A stretch of 64,000 bases of DNA from Tanytarsus gracilentus (GCA_038502055.1 JAXRKN010000042.1:3472001-3536000); one strand, 5' to 3'. Numbered from the stretch's first letter, positions 37,126 through 49,609 are shown. Translations and numbers: made by a program. The notes: generated by a model from the sequence alone, not told the origin.

Positions 37126-40100
37126 ATGAGGATAATTTCAGCAGCAGCACCACCGAGAAGATGAAAACTGGCAGCGTGAGGAGCAATAATAATAATAATC
37201 CTAATAATCTAAATAATAATAAAATTTATGCTGACAAATTTGAAGTTATTGAAAATATTTCCAATAATAATAATCTCAATTCTAATCCGCCGCAATCGAT
37301 CGACTTGCTGAATTATTCGAATAATAATGTTTATGCAGATATAGTTGATTTAGACGATACTGAAACGCTTAGTCTCATGTATAGTCAGAATGCACAGCAG
37401 CAGTTTGATCGGGGTCGACCAATTAGCAGTACGAAGAAGCCGTATGATGAGAGCTTTTACCTAGCTAATTCATCATCAAGATCATTCGGTTTGTAGAGTC
37501 AATTCATCTTTTATGGTGTTTGTGTGAGCGAGAGCTAAATTCAAAAAAACGCTTTACATAATTTTGGTCTCTCTATTTTTCTGCTCGCACAAATATCGTC
37601 ATGGGTTACTAAGTACCAAGTTTCAACCAAATTACACATACATATGTGTAAGGAAGAAACTTTATGTACCTCCCGAAAATTCAAATTTTAATAGAAATTA
37701 TGAGCATTGCATTCTATGAAGATCAAAGCTTACATCATAAATTTTTGTTTTTTGACTTTAGATAAACCCTATCATCCTCACGCCATACAAGATCATCGAC
37801 GACATTACAGCAGCAGTGATATAAACTATCTGCAGCATCCACAACAACGTCCACATTCACAAAATTCATACTATAGTAGACATCAAAATTCAATTAAAGA
37901 CTTTAGCAATAACTCATCATCATCATCAGTTCAATCGCCATTAGCTTTACATTCTACAAATAATATTCAGACAGCGCAAGTGACTAATAAGCATAGTTTG
38001 AATAAGAGCAATTCCGTCTCATCATCATCAGCAGCTTACAGTAGTAATAAAATGAGCAGCAATAAACACATGGCAAATGAGAAACACACTATGCCATCCA
38101 ATGCCCGGGTGTCGGGGGAGCGGGCGAGCAAAAATGTCAATTCTAATTCAAAGCGAAAAATTATTTCGCCTGAGGAAGTACTTCAACTCTTTTCAGTTCA
38201 GCAACAACCTTCACATCAGCATCCGCACTTAAGTGGCTTCCTTGGCCGTCATCATCCCAATAATAGCACTGTCTCTAATCAACAACAACAGCATTCGGTG
38301 CAAAACAGTACGTAATTTAAGTTAAATTATTAAACAAGTTAAAATTATTATCGGTATCCAAAAGATCACCAACAAGGACCGTACCTGCAAAGCGCTTCAA
38401 GGCAAAGGACAAGCAGTGGTTCATCAATTATTAACGAGCATCATCGAGGAAGGAAAAGCCCATCTTCGGCATCAAGTCCACCTACCATGACTCATCAAGT
38501 ACTACTTAAAGAGTGATAAAGTTTCTTAATAAATAATTTTAATTTTTTTAGCTTTATCGCGATAGAACAATGATCATGAGGGATCAACATATGAGCCATA
38601 GCATACCGAATATAAATCAATTAGCAACTCGCACCATTAATTTAAAGAGAAGTGACAGTACAAAGGCACCGAATTTGAGTTTGCCACTCAATAAAGTGAG
38701 TGCTAGCATTGTGTCATTTATATATACTTATAAATGAAAATTGAAAAAAAATTTCAGACATCGTCAGCATCGCATCATTCTCACGGATCCACCAGTAAGT
38801 CTAAAGAGGCTACAACTGGAGCGCATGTCAAAGAAGACCCAAATCACAATGGCTTTGGAATATGTATAAAGGGAAATAAATCAACAGGCCGCGGTGTTCT
38901 AATAACCAAAGTTGAAATTGGCTCTTCCGCCTATCTCGCAGGTTTGCGTGGAGGTGATGCAATTTTGGAAATTAATGGAATACCATTTACTCACTTGCAT
39001 CAAGAAGAGGCGGCTAAAAAGTGCACGGCAATCTTAAAAGCGGAAAAGTTCTGTTCGATGACAATTCGATCGCCAGATATGGGAACAACAATGAAATATA
39101 ATAGCTTTGATGAGTCACAACTATCGCAACATCATCATCCTCACCACCAACAACAACAGTCGTATGTAGGCGCACACGAAGAAGAACTATACATTCCTGT
39201 ACCTCATCATGATTCATTGGGCGCTGACTCGGGATCAATCCACTCAGCGCCTCTCAAAGTCGGCTGTCTCTGGATTGATAGACATGGTCGTTCCGTTTCA
39301 CCTCCTCATGAATACAGTCATCGAAGAATTGAAAAGATGGATCGAGTAAGACGAATTGATTTATTAATTGAACCTGGTCAATCATTAGGGCTAATGATAA
39401 GGGGAGGGATTGAATATGGATTGGGAATATTTGTTACTGGTGTGGATAAAGACAGCGTTGCAGAACGTGCTGGATTAATGGTAGGATCTTTTGAATATAT
39501 TCAAAACTAAATTTTTACCAAATTTAATTTTAATTAAAGATCGGTGATCAAATTTTGGAAGTGAACAATCGATCTTTTCTCGAGATAACACATGATGAGG
39601 CAGTGAACCTTCTGAAATGCCACAAACGAATGACCCTTCTGATTCGAGACATTGGAAAAATTCCATATTCATGCTCGTACAATAACAACAATAGCTATCC
39701 ACAATCGTCCTCATCATGGCATGCCGGCGATACGATGACTGGTCGACCCTTTAACACGACATTGCAAAAAGCAATTAAGAAAAATTCTGGCATATCTTCG
39801 ATTGAGGAAAAAGCTCGAGCACTTTTGTCACGCAATCATTTACTCAACTTAATTCACAATATTTCCGAGTATGGAGCAAAAAGAAATATGGATATTGAAA
39901 CGTTTGTCACAATTTTACTAGAGCTTTTAGATACACCAGAGAAGGTAGGCAAGAGTATTTTGTTCAAATATTATATAGAATTTAGAACGATTATTAAGCC
40001 ATTTACCATTATTAATCTTGATGGAATGCTTTATTAGACACACAACATGACTTTTTTCTTTCAAGTAGTTTGCTCTTACGAATTTTATAAATGTTAATTA

Positions 40101-41743
40101 ACTTTTATACTATACATAATTAATTGACAGAAATTAAGTTTTAAAAATTAATAATCACCTCGCATTAAAAGATTCGATGCATTTTAGAATATTTTAGAGT
40201 TTATAAAAATAGCCCTAGATGTAATATTAATACGAAAATTTCTTTTTAACTTTACAGCATAGTCTAGTTTCTGAAATTCGTGATATTATTTATCCAGAAG
40301 ATAGGTTACGATTTGATGAGTTGATGTTTCGCCATGGAGTTACGGTTAATTTATTAAGCAATAATGTAGCGACTCTTTACGGACGTAGTGGAGTATGTAA
40401 CAAAAACTTTAACAATTAGAACTTAAAATTAAAAATTTCTTTTATATTTTTTTGAATGTTATATTTTTTCTACTCAATTATGCGATGCAGGGAGGTTTTA
40501 AAAATAGGCTTGGAATTAGAGGAAACAATGATCAATATAATCATTCAGGATTACACTCAGTATGTAACTGTTATGGAAAGGGTGGCAATTATTATAGAGT
40601 ATTTAAATTTTTTTGACTAGTAACAACTTAGAATTTTGAATATTTTATTAAAGGAGGCTAAAAATTCAATTTCTTTATGTTAAACTTGCTTAAATTGCCA
40701 CATTTTCCATGTTTATTTTTATATAATATCTTAGATTTAATTTTATCGCAATCTAGTTTTAGACAGAGATGAGCAATTACAAAAAATTACATGTAATGTA
40801 ATTTAATTTTGGAAAACTACATGAACTTTGTATGAAAATTTAATTAAGTACATGTAATTTTTGTAATTTAATATAATTTTTATTCGATTACAATGCTAAT
40901 CTCTGGTTTTAGATACATGCAGTTTTTAAAATAGTATTTTAACTCAATTGAGGATTCAAATTTTTTTATATTTTTAAATTCAGCTTAGTAGAAATGTTTC
41001 TGTTTATATTTCAAAGTGGAAATTTCCTTCTTAGGGAAGCTATTTTGATGGAATCCGATCAATTACACAAAGATTGCAGTCATGGTATTTTGGACGTCCT
41101 TTGGTGAGTGCAAAAACTTTAATGCAACTAAACCTAATTTTTATAAAATATCTCAGTCGAGGCAACAATTGAGGAATGTACCCCATCATCACGAGGAACA
41201 TGATAGAGCACGTGACAATGCTCGAAAACAGCCAAATGAATTTATGTCTGCAAATGTTCATCAAAATAGCGACGGCAATTTATTGGTCTCCATCCCCAAA
41301 ACTAGAGCTTCTATTGGAATTGCAATAGAGGGTGGTGCAAATACAAAACACCCATTGCCAAGGATCATAAATATTCATGTGAGTGCATTTTTAAAATAAT
41401 TTATTTTAAAAAACTCTGGAAAATTTTATAACTAAACTAAACTATTGCTGTAAATTTTTAAAATATATTTTAGGAAAATGGGGCTGCATTTGACGCAGGT
41501 GGACTCGAAGTTGGTCAATTAATATTGGAAGTGGACAATCATAAAATAGAGGGTATGCAGCACGAAGATATTGCGCGATTGATTGCAGAAAGCTACTCAA
41601 ATCCCGACCGTCATTTTATCACATTTCTCGTAAGTGAATCGAAAAAAAGTAATTTAGAGCCTAAGAGTACTGCACTTATTTACTTAGAAACAATAATCGT
41701 GATCATACACTTTTGTCTAAACGTTATTTTTCTGATTTTATAA
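37126..41743 (+). CDS. dysc: Dyschronic / whirlin-type triple-PDZ scaffold
   Basis: Synaptic and sensory scaffold; in Drosophila dysc controls localisation of the Slowpoke potassium channel, and vertebrate whirlin works in stereocilia and photoreceptors. Exons 37126-37488, 37762-38307, 38365-38498, 38552-38695, 38758-39480, 39540-39944, 40258-40392, 40491-40559, 41035-41103, 41157-41378, 41474-41743. From the ATG at 37161 this gives 1014 residues, but the first exon opens in phase with an upstream codon, so an earlier start is possible. Order: Asn/Ser/His-rich low-complexity N-terminus, PDZ1 (GFGICIKGNKSTGRGVLITK), PDZ2 (QSLGLMIRGGIEYGLGIFV), a harmonin-homology helical domain (about residues 705-800), and PDZ3 (SIGIAIEGGANTKHPLPRI). 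This PDZ-PDZ-HHD-PDZ order fits whirlin. The end is uncertain: PDZ3 runs over a strong unused donor (CTC|GTAAGT, 41631) and the frame finishes with a very hydrophobic tail. Confidence 0.92.
40764..40905. mobile_element. 142-bp hAT MITE with perfect 8-bp target duplication in dysc intron
   Basis: Ends read CAGAGATGAGCA and, on the opposite strand, CAGAGATTAGCA, with 8-bp direct duplications GTTTTAGA at 40756-40763 and 40906-40913. An internal inverted pair (ATTACAAAAAATTACATGTA at 40778, and its near-exact complement at 40850) makes the element a strong hairpin. CAGRG-type ends plus 8-bp duplication are diagnostic of hAT elements. No coding capacity. Confidence 0.92.
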
Positions 41744-44700
41744 CATCTAACGAAACTGTAGTTGCTTTCAAATAAACAAGAAAATGAAAAAATATTGAAA
41801 CTCCCAAAAATTCTTCGAAATAAAAATGCATATTTAAAAAAAATTAGTGTTGTATTTCTTTAACCTTACCAAATATTTGAACTTGTATTTGGAATTTAAT
41901 TTTTTCAGCGCGACACATAAGTTCATTGCTAAAAAGAAATTTAGGCGTTTATGTGATGATCCATGATCTAGTTTATTTCTACTTCATAATGCCGTGTGAC
42001 GAAAAATTAAGCATCTGTTGATCATTTTGGCTGTGAGAGTTCATTTTTTAATGGAAAATTTTGGTTAAAAAATTTAAAATAAAATAATGAGATTTTAAGT
42101 CACAAGCAAAAGAAACAGATCTTTATTATGATTTTGCTTGCAGAGACACGTTAGCTACCTGAAAAAATTTAGGAATCTCAATTTACTTTTTATTGCTATT
42201 TTTTTATAATCATGTTTGCTCGAGTTTTTGCTAGTACAGCCCATTGGTGTCATCATTTTCGTCCACAACATAAGTGAAGTTTTATTATGTCATGTTTTTG
42301 AGACTAAAAAACCACCTTTGACTATATGGTTGAGATTTCGTTTAATGGGAAATCTAGAAATATTACCTGGAGAACAAGCTTTGAAAAGTTGTAATTGTCC
42401 TGTATAAGATTTAAAAATATAAACTTAGCATCACCTGAATTCCTTTATCTCGTCTCTCACGTCTTTCGCCAGTTTTTTAGCTGCTTAAAGTCCAGAATTA
42501 ATTTTGAGGCAAGATTTTAAAACTTCGTGGTGGTGTCCTGATGAGGCATTTGCAATTTAATCGCATAGCCATATGATAGCGACGGTATTTTTTTCAAATA
42601 ATTTGAATTTTTTTCTTTATCAATTCATTTGGCGGACTCTTTTTAGGGGGAAATTATTTTTTTTAAATTTATTGATAAATTGAATGAGAAGGAGGAGAGG
42701 GGATATAGTAAAAAGAGTCCTTGGGAAGGGAGAAGGGAAGGAAAAGTAAAGGGCGTTTTGAGCAAAAAATAAGGGGATGAGCAACAAACATTCACAAATG
42801 ACGCTCAAAATTACAAACTTATAAAGCATTTTTTGTTAATAATTGCAAAAAAAAATATCTTGACTTTAAGTACCAATAACGTCATTTGTGCAAGTGTTGA
42901 ATTTTTATATTTTCATTTTTTTGTAATTTTTTTCTTATAAAAATAATAATAAATTTTTTAGAGCGCTTTTGATTTCAATTTTTAGCCAAAATTCATCTTT
43001 CATTAATTTTTTTCAGTCTAAGAAATTTCTTTTCACAAATTATTTCTTTAGCCTTCATGATGTTCTGACGATTCAATATCTAATTTTTTTCTCATCTTAT
43101 AACATTTGATTGATATTTTTTCATCACTACAGACAAAAAAATCTTTGTAATTTTCACAATAAGATTTCAAGTTACTTTCAGATATTTTAGTACAGAATTA
43201 TCAATTGAATAGTTCTTTTTTCAATTTTGAATGCATAATAACAAACTAGTTAATTGAAATTATGAATTTTCGTAATCATGAAAATCCAGAGATCAAAAAT
43301 TGGTTGTTAAAAATGAAATTTTAAAATCATTCAAAACTGCAAACCTTTTGATATTTTGGTATTTTGTGTTGAATTTCTCCTCTAGAATATTCAGAGAAGT
43401 CGGATTACAGAAATAACATCAAACGGAAATTTCTTAAATATAAAACAAACATTGCTCGGAGAAAAATATGATCAAACTTTGATTTTGAATAGTTTTGTGT
43501 ATTTAGTTAGAAATAAAATTCACACTTTTTTGCAAGAGCTGTTGATATGCATGAAAGTGGAATCGAACAATACTAAAAAATATACTCTTTGCCTGTAGTA
43601 CATTATCTTTAAAATTAGTCTTTTGTGCTGTGGTGTGACTAAATTAACATTTGTTTGACCAAATATTGGTCATTTTTTTATAACTTTGGACGATGTTATC
43701 AAAATTTTTACGTACATTAATTTGCTCAAGTTTATTTTTAACTACTCTCCTTCTAGTTCAGATCATTTTTAACTACCGAGGATTTTTAATAGAGTATTTT
43801 CTTAAAAAATTAAGAATCATCATGCATCATCATTTGATATTATTTTTGCAAACTGTAAGTTTTTTATTTTGGATTTTTGGCTAGATTCTACTTCTTTTGT
43901 AACAAAATCGAGAATATTTGTATGTATGAAAGTTGTCTCTGTCAAATGACAAAATGATGGGAAGCAAAATTTTAAAAAAGATGTGCACACAAGTAAGAAA
44001 CTTTGACTTCGGTTGATAAATTTTTATCATGCCTTTTCATCAGAATTGCTTTAATATATTTTTCTTTCGATTCATTTTTCACTTGACAAATATCATTGTT
44101 TCACATTTCTTCCCAATCGTTTAAACTTCTTAAAGTTTCGTTTCATTTTCACATTCTTATTATTTTTATGGCTTGCAAATTTTCTTACTCCAAACCTTAT
44201 TTCATCATATTCCACTCGATTTTCTTCTTCCTTTTTCAAGTTATGGTTTAGAACATTTTTCCATTTTCTTTTATTTAAAATTTAATTCTTTTTTAAACAT
44301 CTATACAAATTTTTAATTTTTTGTTTCTTTATCGAAAAATAACTAAAAATAGTTTAATTATTGCGCATCATCTAAAACGTGAATTTCAGCTTGCAATATC
44401 CATCTCATGACGTAATTTCCCAATCCTCTTTTAAATTTCTTCGATATGTTTGTGATAGACCATAAAATTATCACAAATAATTTATTTATTTTTGAAAATT
44501 TAGTGAATTCGATGTCAAATTTATAAAATAAATGGCAATAAAAATTTGCTTTGAAATTTGAATTTTTTTAAAGGTAAAAAAAAATAAAATTTCTGTCGTA
44601 ATTTTTATTTAAAATCGTCTAAATTGTAATTTTTTCGATAATTTTTTGGTTCTATCAAACATTTCAATAAAATATTTGAAAAGTACTTTTTGAATACTAA

Positions 44701-45272
44701 TTGAAGGCCAAATAGTCTATAATAAAGTTTCTGAAATCTATTTAATGGAGATGGCTATTGTAAACTTGCACGTTCCGACGCGCAAAAATGCAAATTTCGT
44801 GATTTTTTTTCCTCTTATTATCTTTGCACTATTTTACTGAATGCATTATTGTTCTTTAATTATACACACTGATCATGATCACGTCAACTACAAAAGTTTC
44901 TTTTTAATTAAAAAATTTATTTTTTTTTTCAGAAAAAGAGGTAGAATTTAAAAAATTTAGAAAAGAATAGTGAGGAAAATATATAATTGGATGTCGTTAA
45001 ATTTTGTAAATGATTAAAAAATCACATCTTGGTGTAACTATAATTTTAAAACGGTTTGTTAAATTTAAAAATCTGAAATTTTTCAACTTTCAAAGTATAG
45101 ATGTTTTTGGTAGATAAAGAAGAATTTAGAACTAAGCCTTCCTTAATTTAAGTGAATAAACTCACTGGGGTCCGTTGAAAAGTTTCAGACGTGTGTTGCT
45201 TTAGGTTTTAAGTTCTTCAAAACTATTTTAAAGTATAAATCAAATTTGGTAGATAAAACGAAATAAAAGAAA
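41744..45272. other. Intergenic region between dysc and PNRC-like gene
   Basis: About 3.5 kb between convergent genes. Short hydrophobic ORFs occur (for example near 42216 and 43693) but lack splice context or family features and one needs a TTG start. It may contain further 3' exons or the 3' UTR of dysc. The notable structure is the hairpin and purine tract at 42634-42760. Confidence 0.5.
42634..42720. repeat. Stem-loop with 12-bp perfect arms next to a polypurine tract
   Basis: GGACTCTTTTTA (42634-42645) is the exact inverse complement of TAAAAAGAGTCC (42709-42720), enclosing about 63 nt. From about 42685 to 42755 the plus strand is almost all purine (GAGAAGGAGGAGAGGGG and GGGAAGGGAGAAGGGAAGG). 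No flanking target duplication was found. Confidence 0.6.
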
Positions 45273-45812
45273 TTAGGCATTGACGTTAAGCATGAGTTTG
45301 AGGCTTTGCGTAAAATGATCATTCGTATCTTCTGATAATGCCGCAGCATATTCCATAGCACAAGACATTTGAGGGTAGCCAACTGATGGAGCTGTTGATG
45401 GCATTACCAATGCTTTGCGTGCTCGATTAATAGCTTGCAGTTTTGGAGATGTTGTGCTGTTTTTAATTGTACTATCATCAGTATCATTAAAAATACCAGT
45501 CATCCAATTAGCAGGTGGACGTGGAAGCGAATCGGGTGATGGCGATTCAAAACATTTACTTGCGGCAAAATATGAGGTTGTCGGTGATCCACTGAGACTG
45601 AGACGTGTATTGTTGTTATTATTATTGAAATAATTATTTCTATTATTATAGCCCGCAACATTTCCATTATTACAATTCTTATTCGGGGTCCTAATGTTGA
45701 TGGACTTTGATGGTGATGGTCTTTGAGATCCAGACATGGATTTTTGCTTATTACTCGGACTATTGTTGTTAAAGGTCCGTTGATCGTGATAATTCTTATT
45801 ATTGGTACCCAT
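45273..45812 (-). CDS. Pnrc: PNRC-family protein (proline-rich nuclear receptor coactivator / mRNA-decay adaptor)
   Basis: A single open frame of 179 residues starting at an ATG (MGTNNKNYHDQRTF). The protein is low complexity, Asn/Ser-rich, with no folded domain except a short linear motif FESPSPDSLPRPPANW at about residues 88-103. This matches the SPxxLPKPPxHW motif of PNRC1/PNRC2, which in vertebrates binds decapping factor DCP1A and nuclear receptors. The C-terminus SLKLMLNVNA also resembles the PNRC end. A role as adaptor to decapping or nonsense-mediated decay follows from family knowledge. Assignment rests on these two short motifs, so symbol-level orthology is moderate. A 5' UTR intron is possible but not visible. 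Confidence 0.78.
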   Translation of the reverse strand: MGTNNKNYHDQRTFNNNSPSNKQKSMSGSQRPSPSKSINIRTPNKNCNNGNVAGYNNRNNYFNNNNNNTRLSLSGSPTTSYFAASKCFESPSPDSLPRPPANWMTGIFNDTDDSTIKNSTTSPKLQAINRARKALVMPSTAPSVGYPQMSCAMEYAAALSEDTNDHFTQSLKLMLNVNA

Positions 45813-47162
45813 GATTATTTTCTAAATTTTACCGCAAACCGAATCGAAAAGGAGTCGTTGTAAAAGTAGGTAGGAAACAGGTAGAATGATACATCATGAA
45901 CAGCAAAAAGTGGATTTGGAAGAAAGAGGAAAATTAGACTAAAGTTAATAAATGAATTTAAAAAAAGATTTTAAAAAAATGCATTTTCTAAATGAATATA
46001 AACGCTCTCAATTATCTAAACAATTTAAAAACTTTTCTGACTTTACCTGAAAAGCTTAAGTTTTTAATAACTTAAAAATTATTCTACGATTTTTTGAGCG
46101 ATTAATTTTTTTCAACTACCACTAAAAAATATTTCAATTTTTCTTACCTTTTATAACCCGAAAAAGAAATACTTCTATTTTTTCTTGTTGCTTTTTTGAA
46201 ATTCAAGGTTTTTTGTGGCTAATTTTAGTTGTTTTATATTGTAAATTTGTATCACAGAAAAAAACTAAACATTATAATATTATTAAGTCCACAATTTCCA
46301 AAAACACTCTCTTTTCACTTTTTCTTCTTTTGTTAATCTCTCTTTGCTTTTTATATATTACTTTACGTCGAATGTTCGCACACAGTGAAGTAAATTTAAA
46401 GTAACTATGTATGCTGTTTGAAACTGCGTAATAAATTTTCTATAAAAGAAAGATGGCGTCGATCGTGCAAGAGTCACCTTTTATTGTGGCTTCTGTCTAT
46501 TTTTTAAGCCTTTAACTTTATCACGTTCAACCTCTCAGCAGTCATTTACTTTATACTTAATTACATAAATTTTAATCCTTAAATCACAATTAAAATACAA
46601 ATTTTACACTTTCTGATTTTCTTTTTTTCTTCAATCTAAAACGGTGAATTTTCAACTCTTTTTTTCTTCCTTTAAAATGCAAAATTAAGGTTAACCTTCA
46701 ATTTCCTTAATTTTCTTACTATTTTAACTTTCTCAAACAGATCTTAACTTGGCTCTTGGTATCACCTTACTATGACTGACATAAAAAATTAAAATTTTCT
46801 TACATATCAACTTTTTTTTTAAGAAGGTAGGGGACTTTTTTTTTCTAAAATCTTCGCAAGGGCACAGTTTTTAGCCAAAAGGCTCAAAATTATAAAATTC
46901 AAAAATACGTTATTTATTTATTTTCCTGCTCAACTGCTACCTGTGAGATCTTACTTAAAAACTAGTTAATAACTTTATTTCGCTGGTTCATACATGTTAG
47001 AACTCTATTTACTCTATTAATTTTACCTCAGACAACAAATTTTTAAAAATAATTTTTTATTTAAAATCACACAAACTTTATTTTTTTTGTTGCAATTAGG
47101 AATCAAAAGCAGGTATAATATAGACATAATTGAAATATTTTAATTTAATTAGCAAACAATTT
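45813..47162. other. Spacer between PNRC-like and Rab21 (same strand)
   Basis: Contains the PNRC-like promoter and 5' UTR and the Rab21 3' UTR, both minus strand. Very T-rich on the plus strand. No coding sequence or repeat recognised. Confidence 0.55.
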
Positions 47163-48043
47163 TCAACGTCCACAACATCTTGAAGTGCTTTCACTTGAAT
47201 CATTTTCTTCAGTATTTTGGCTCACATCTTCAATTCTCAACTGTCGACGTAACGAGTTGCCTCTATTTAAATTGGCATTCGTTGCTTCTTTGTCATCATA
47301 AGCTTTGATCATTTTCTTTGAAATCTCTAAAAAAACTTCTTCAATGTTCTCGTTTAATTTCGCTGATGTATAAAAATGCATAGCGTTTGTTGCCTTAGCG
47401 TACTGCTCGTGAGGCTCTGGGTCATACTGTACTTTCTGATCTTTGATTAAATCATGCTTGTTTCCAACAATTACGCACACGATGTCATCACCTACAATTT
47501 TCTTCAGCTCCAACATCCACATTTTGATTTTTGCAAAAGAATTTTCCGAAGTAACATCATAAACTAAAATTGCGCCATTAGCATTTCTATAATATATAGA
47601 ACCTAAGCTATGAAAAATTTCCTGTCGAATAAATGAATATATTATTTGAATATATTGCGCGAGCATTATTAACCAACCTGTCCAGCTGTATCCCACACAT
47701 TTAAATTAACCCGATTTAACTTATGCTCAGTTTCAATAGTGAGTCTCTTATTTAAAAATGACGCTTGAATGGTGCTCAAATGCTTGTGTTCAAATTGATC
47801 GTGTACAAAACGATGTATTATAGATGTTTTTCCAACCTTACCCTCCCTACAATAAAATAATTAGTGAAATCACATTAGCATGACATGATTCATCATAATC
47901 AAAAAAATGTTCTTATCTCAAAATTTTGATAGCCTGAATGTTCTTGCTTTTCTTCCTAACTAATAATAATAATTGTTTAAATGATATACGAACCCCAATA
48001 AAACTACTTTGAACGTGTAGTTATTTGCCGATGGACTTGCCAT
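47163..48043 (-). CDS. Rab21: Small GTPase Rab21
   Basis: Early-endosome Rab that regulates integrin and cargo trafficking (known role of Rab21). Exons 48043-47994, 47846-47678 and 47621-47163 encode 225 residues, the same length as human Rab21. GTP-binding motifs are complete: GEGKVGKTS (P-loop), effector region with HKHLSTIQASF, WDTAGQ, GNKHDL and TSAK; a double-cysteine prenylation end SRCCGR. The STIQASF effector sequence and IYYRNANGAILVYDVT are Rab21-specific rather than generic Rab. One oddity: after DTAGQ the protein reads EIFHSLG where nearly all Rabs have ERFxxL, so the switch II arginine is replaced by isoleucine. The gene lies head-to-head with DOLPP1, 202 bp apart. Confidence 0.95.
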
Positions 48044-48245
48044 TATTAATAGTTATATTTTATTTATTTTTCTTTAAATGTAAACAAAAAATTGGAAATG
48101 AAAGTATATTTGAAAAGTCGTTTCCACCAGGGTGAGTATGCAGTACAGCTGTAGATATATACATGAGAAGTTTACTCGGTTTGTCGACGACAATATATAA
48201 ATTATTATTTAAACAATTATAATTTAGTTGAATATTTTATTCAAT
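48044..48245. promoter_or_regulatory. Shared bidirectional promoter region, Rab21 / DOLPP1
   Basis: Only 202 bp separate the two divergent start codons, so both promoters and 5' UTRs must lie here or overlap. GC content rises locally around 48117-48160 (CCACCAGGGTGAGTATGCAG) compared with the flanks. No specific factor sites can be assigned. Confidence 0.6.
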
Positions 48246-49173
48246 ATGGTTGATTTTAATGCCACTAACTGGAAATCTCTATCTTTGACATTAGTTGAGT
48301 ATCCCAAAGGTAAATTGTTTCTGAAGTGAGCTCAACATTAGCAATATAATGTTATTTTTTTTGCAGACGATGCATTTGGAAAATTTTTGGCTATTTTAGC
48401 ATTAACGCCTCTCTATGTCGGCGCTGCTCTTAGCGGTGTAATTATAAGGTAAAATTATAATTTTAAAAAATGTAACTAATTATTAATATATTTTAATTTT
48501 AAGGTGCAGAGATTTACATTCTGTAAGCTATTTGTTTAATTCTAAAGTTAATTCAATCAAAATTTATGCAAATTTTTTTTATGGTAGATGCTTTTTGGCC
48601 TCGGTATCCTACTAAATGAATTCCTGAACATGTTTTTAAAATACACCTTCAAAGAGGCAAGGCCAGCAGTAAGGGAACATTATTATGTTGTGTATGGAAT
48701 GCCCTCAAGTCATTCCCAGTTTAGTCTTTTCTTCACCACCTACGTCATCCTCTTCTTATTTAAAAGGTAAAGGAAAAAAATTAAATACAATGCTAAATTT
48801 GAATAACCCCATAATACATTTGAACATCAATAGGTTGCATAACAATTCGCCAATCTTCACTATTACAACGTGTATTTCCTGTGTCTTGAACACTGCATTC
48901 GTTTGCTACGGAAGAGTTTATCTTCTCTATCACACAATCAGCCAAGTCATTGTTGGTGCATTGATTGGAGCTATTTGCGGTCCCATTTGGTTTTTTTTCG
49001 TACACTCAGTTCTTACGCCTTACGTCTTTCCAAAAATAGTCTCCTGGAAGATCTCAGAATTTTTCTTAGTTCGCGACACGAGTCTCATTCCAAACATTAT
49101 GTTTTTCGAATACACCGCAACGCGCCAAGAGAGTCGAGCAAGATTGAGAAAGAACTTGCAAAAGATGCAATAG
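48246..49173 (+). CDS. Dolpp1: Dolichyldiphosphatase 1
   Basis: ER membrane enzyme that removes one phosphate from dolichyl pyrophosphate, recycling the lipid carrier used in N-glycosylation. Exons 48246-48309, 48367-48448, 48504-48522, 48588-48766, 48834-49173 encode 227 residues. Several hydrophobic segments carry the three PAP2 phosphatase motifs: KYTFKEARP, YGMPSSHSQF and YGRVYLLYHTISQ. The C-terminus SEFFLVRDTSLIPN is a DOLPP1 hallmark. The third exon is only 19 nt (encoding CRDLHS with a split Arg) and is required for frame; the neighbouring human sequence has the equivalent residues. Shares its promoter region with Rab21. Confidence 0.95.
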
Positions 49174-49609
49174 ATAGACGCGTGATATTTTATGGTGTAG
49201 GATTTAATTTTACAAATGTTGCGGATTATTTAAACTGTTAAACACGGGTCATTTAACAAAAGAATATAAATTTAAATGAAACATTTTTTTATATGGGAAA
49301 GAGAAATTTGCACAATAATAAAATCATAACATGATCTTTTACTTAAAAAAGAAATTCGGCCACAAAAACGTATAAAACATTTATTTTCCTTTTCCAGATT
49401 TAAAACTATGATATTATTTTAGTTCGAAAGAATGTTGTAAAGTATTGCATAAAAAGTAAATTTTTTGAACATTTTTCTTTATTCCTAAAACCTTAAGATT
49501 CTTTGGGATGATTCGACTTTAAGGCTAATATTTTCATTTAATTAAAAAATGCAAGTCCCAAACTTTAAAATAATTGAAAAAAAAGCGTAAAATATTCATA
49601 GTATTTACT
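49174..49609. other. Convergent 3' ends of DOLPP1 and ACSS3
   Basis: 436 bp between the stop codons of a plus- and a minus-strand gene. An AATAAA (about 49316) suits the DOLPP1 transcript. Nothing else seen. Confidence 0.6.

Noticed and set aside
42216..42407. 63-codon ORF downstream of dysc
   Set aside because: Needs a TTG start; no matching splice sites to dysc and no known motif.
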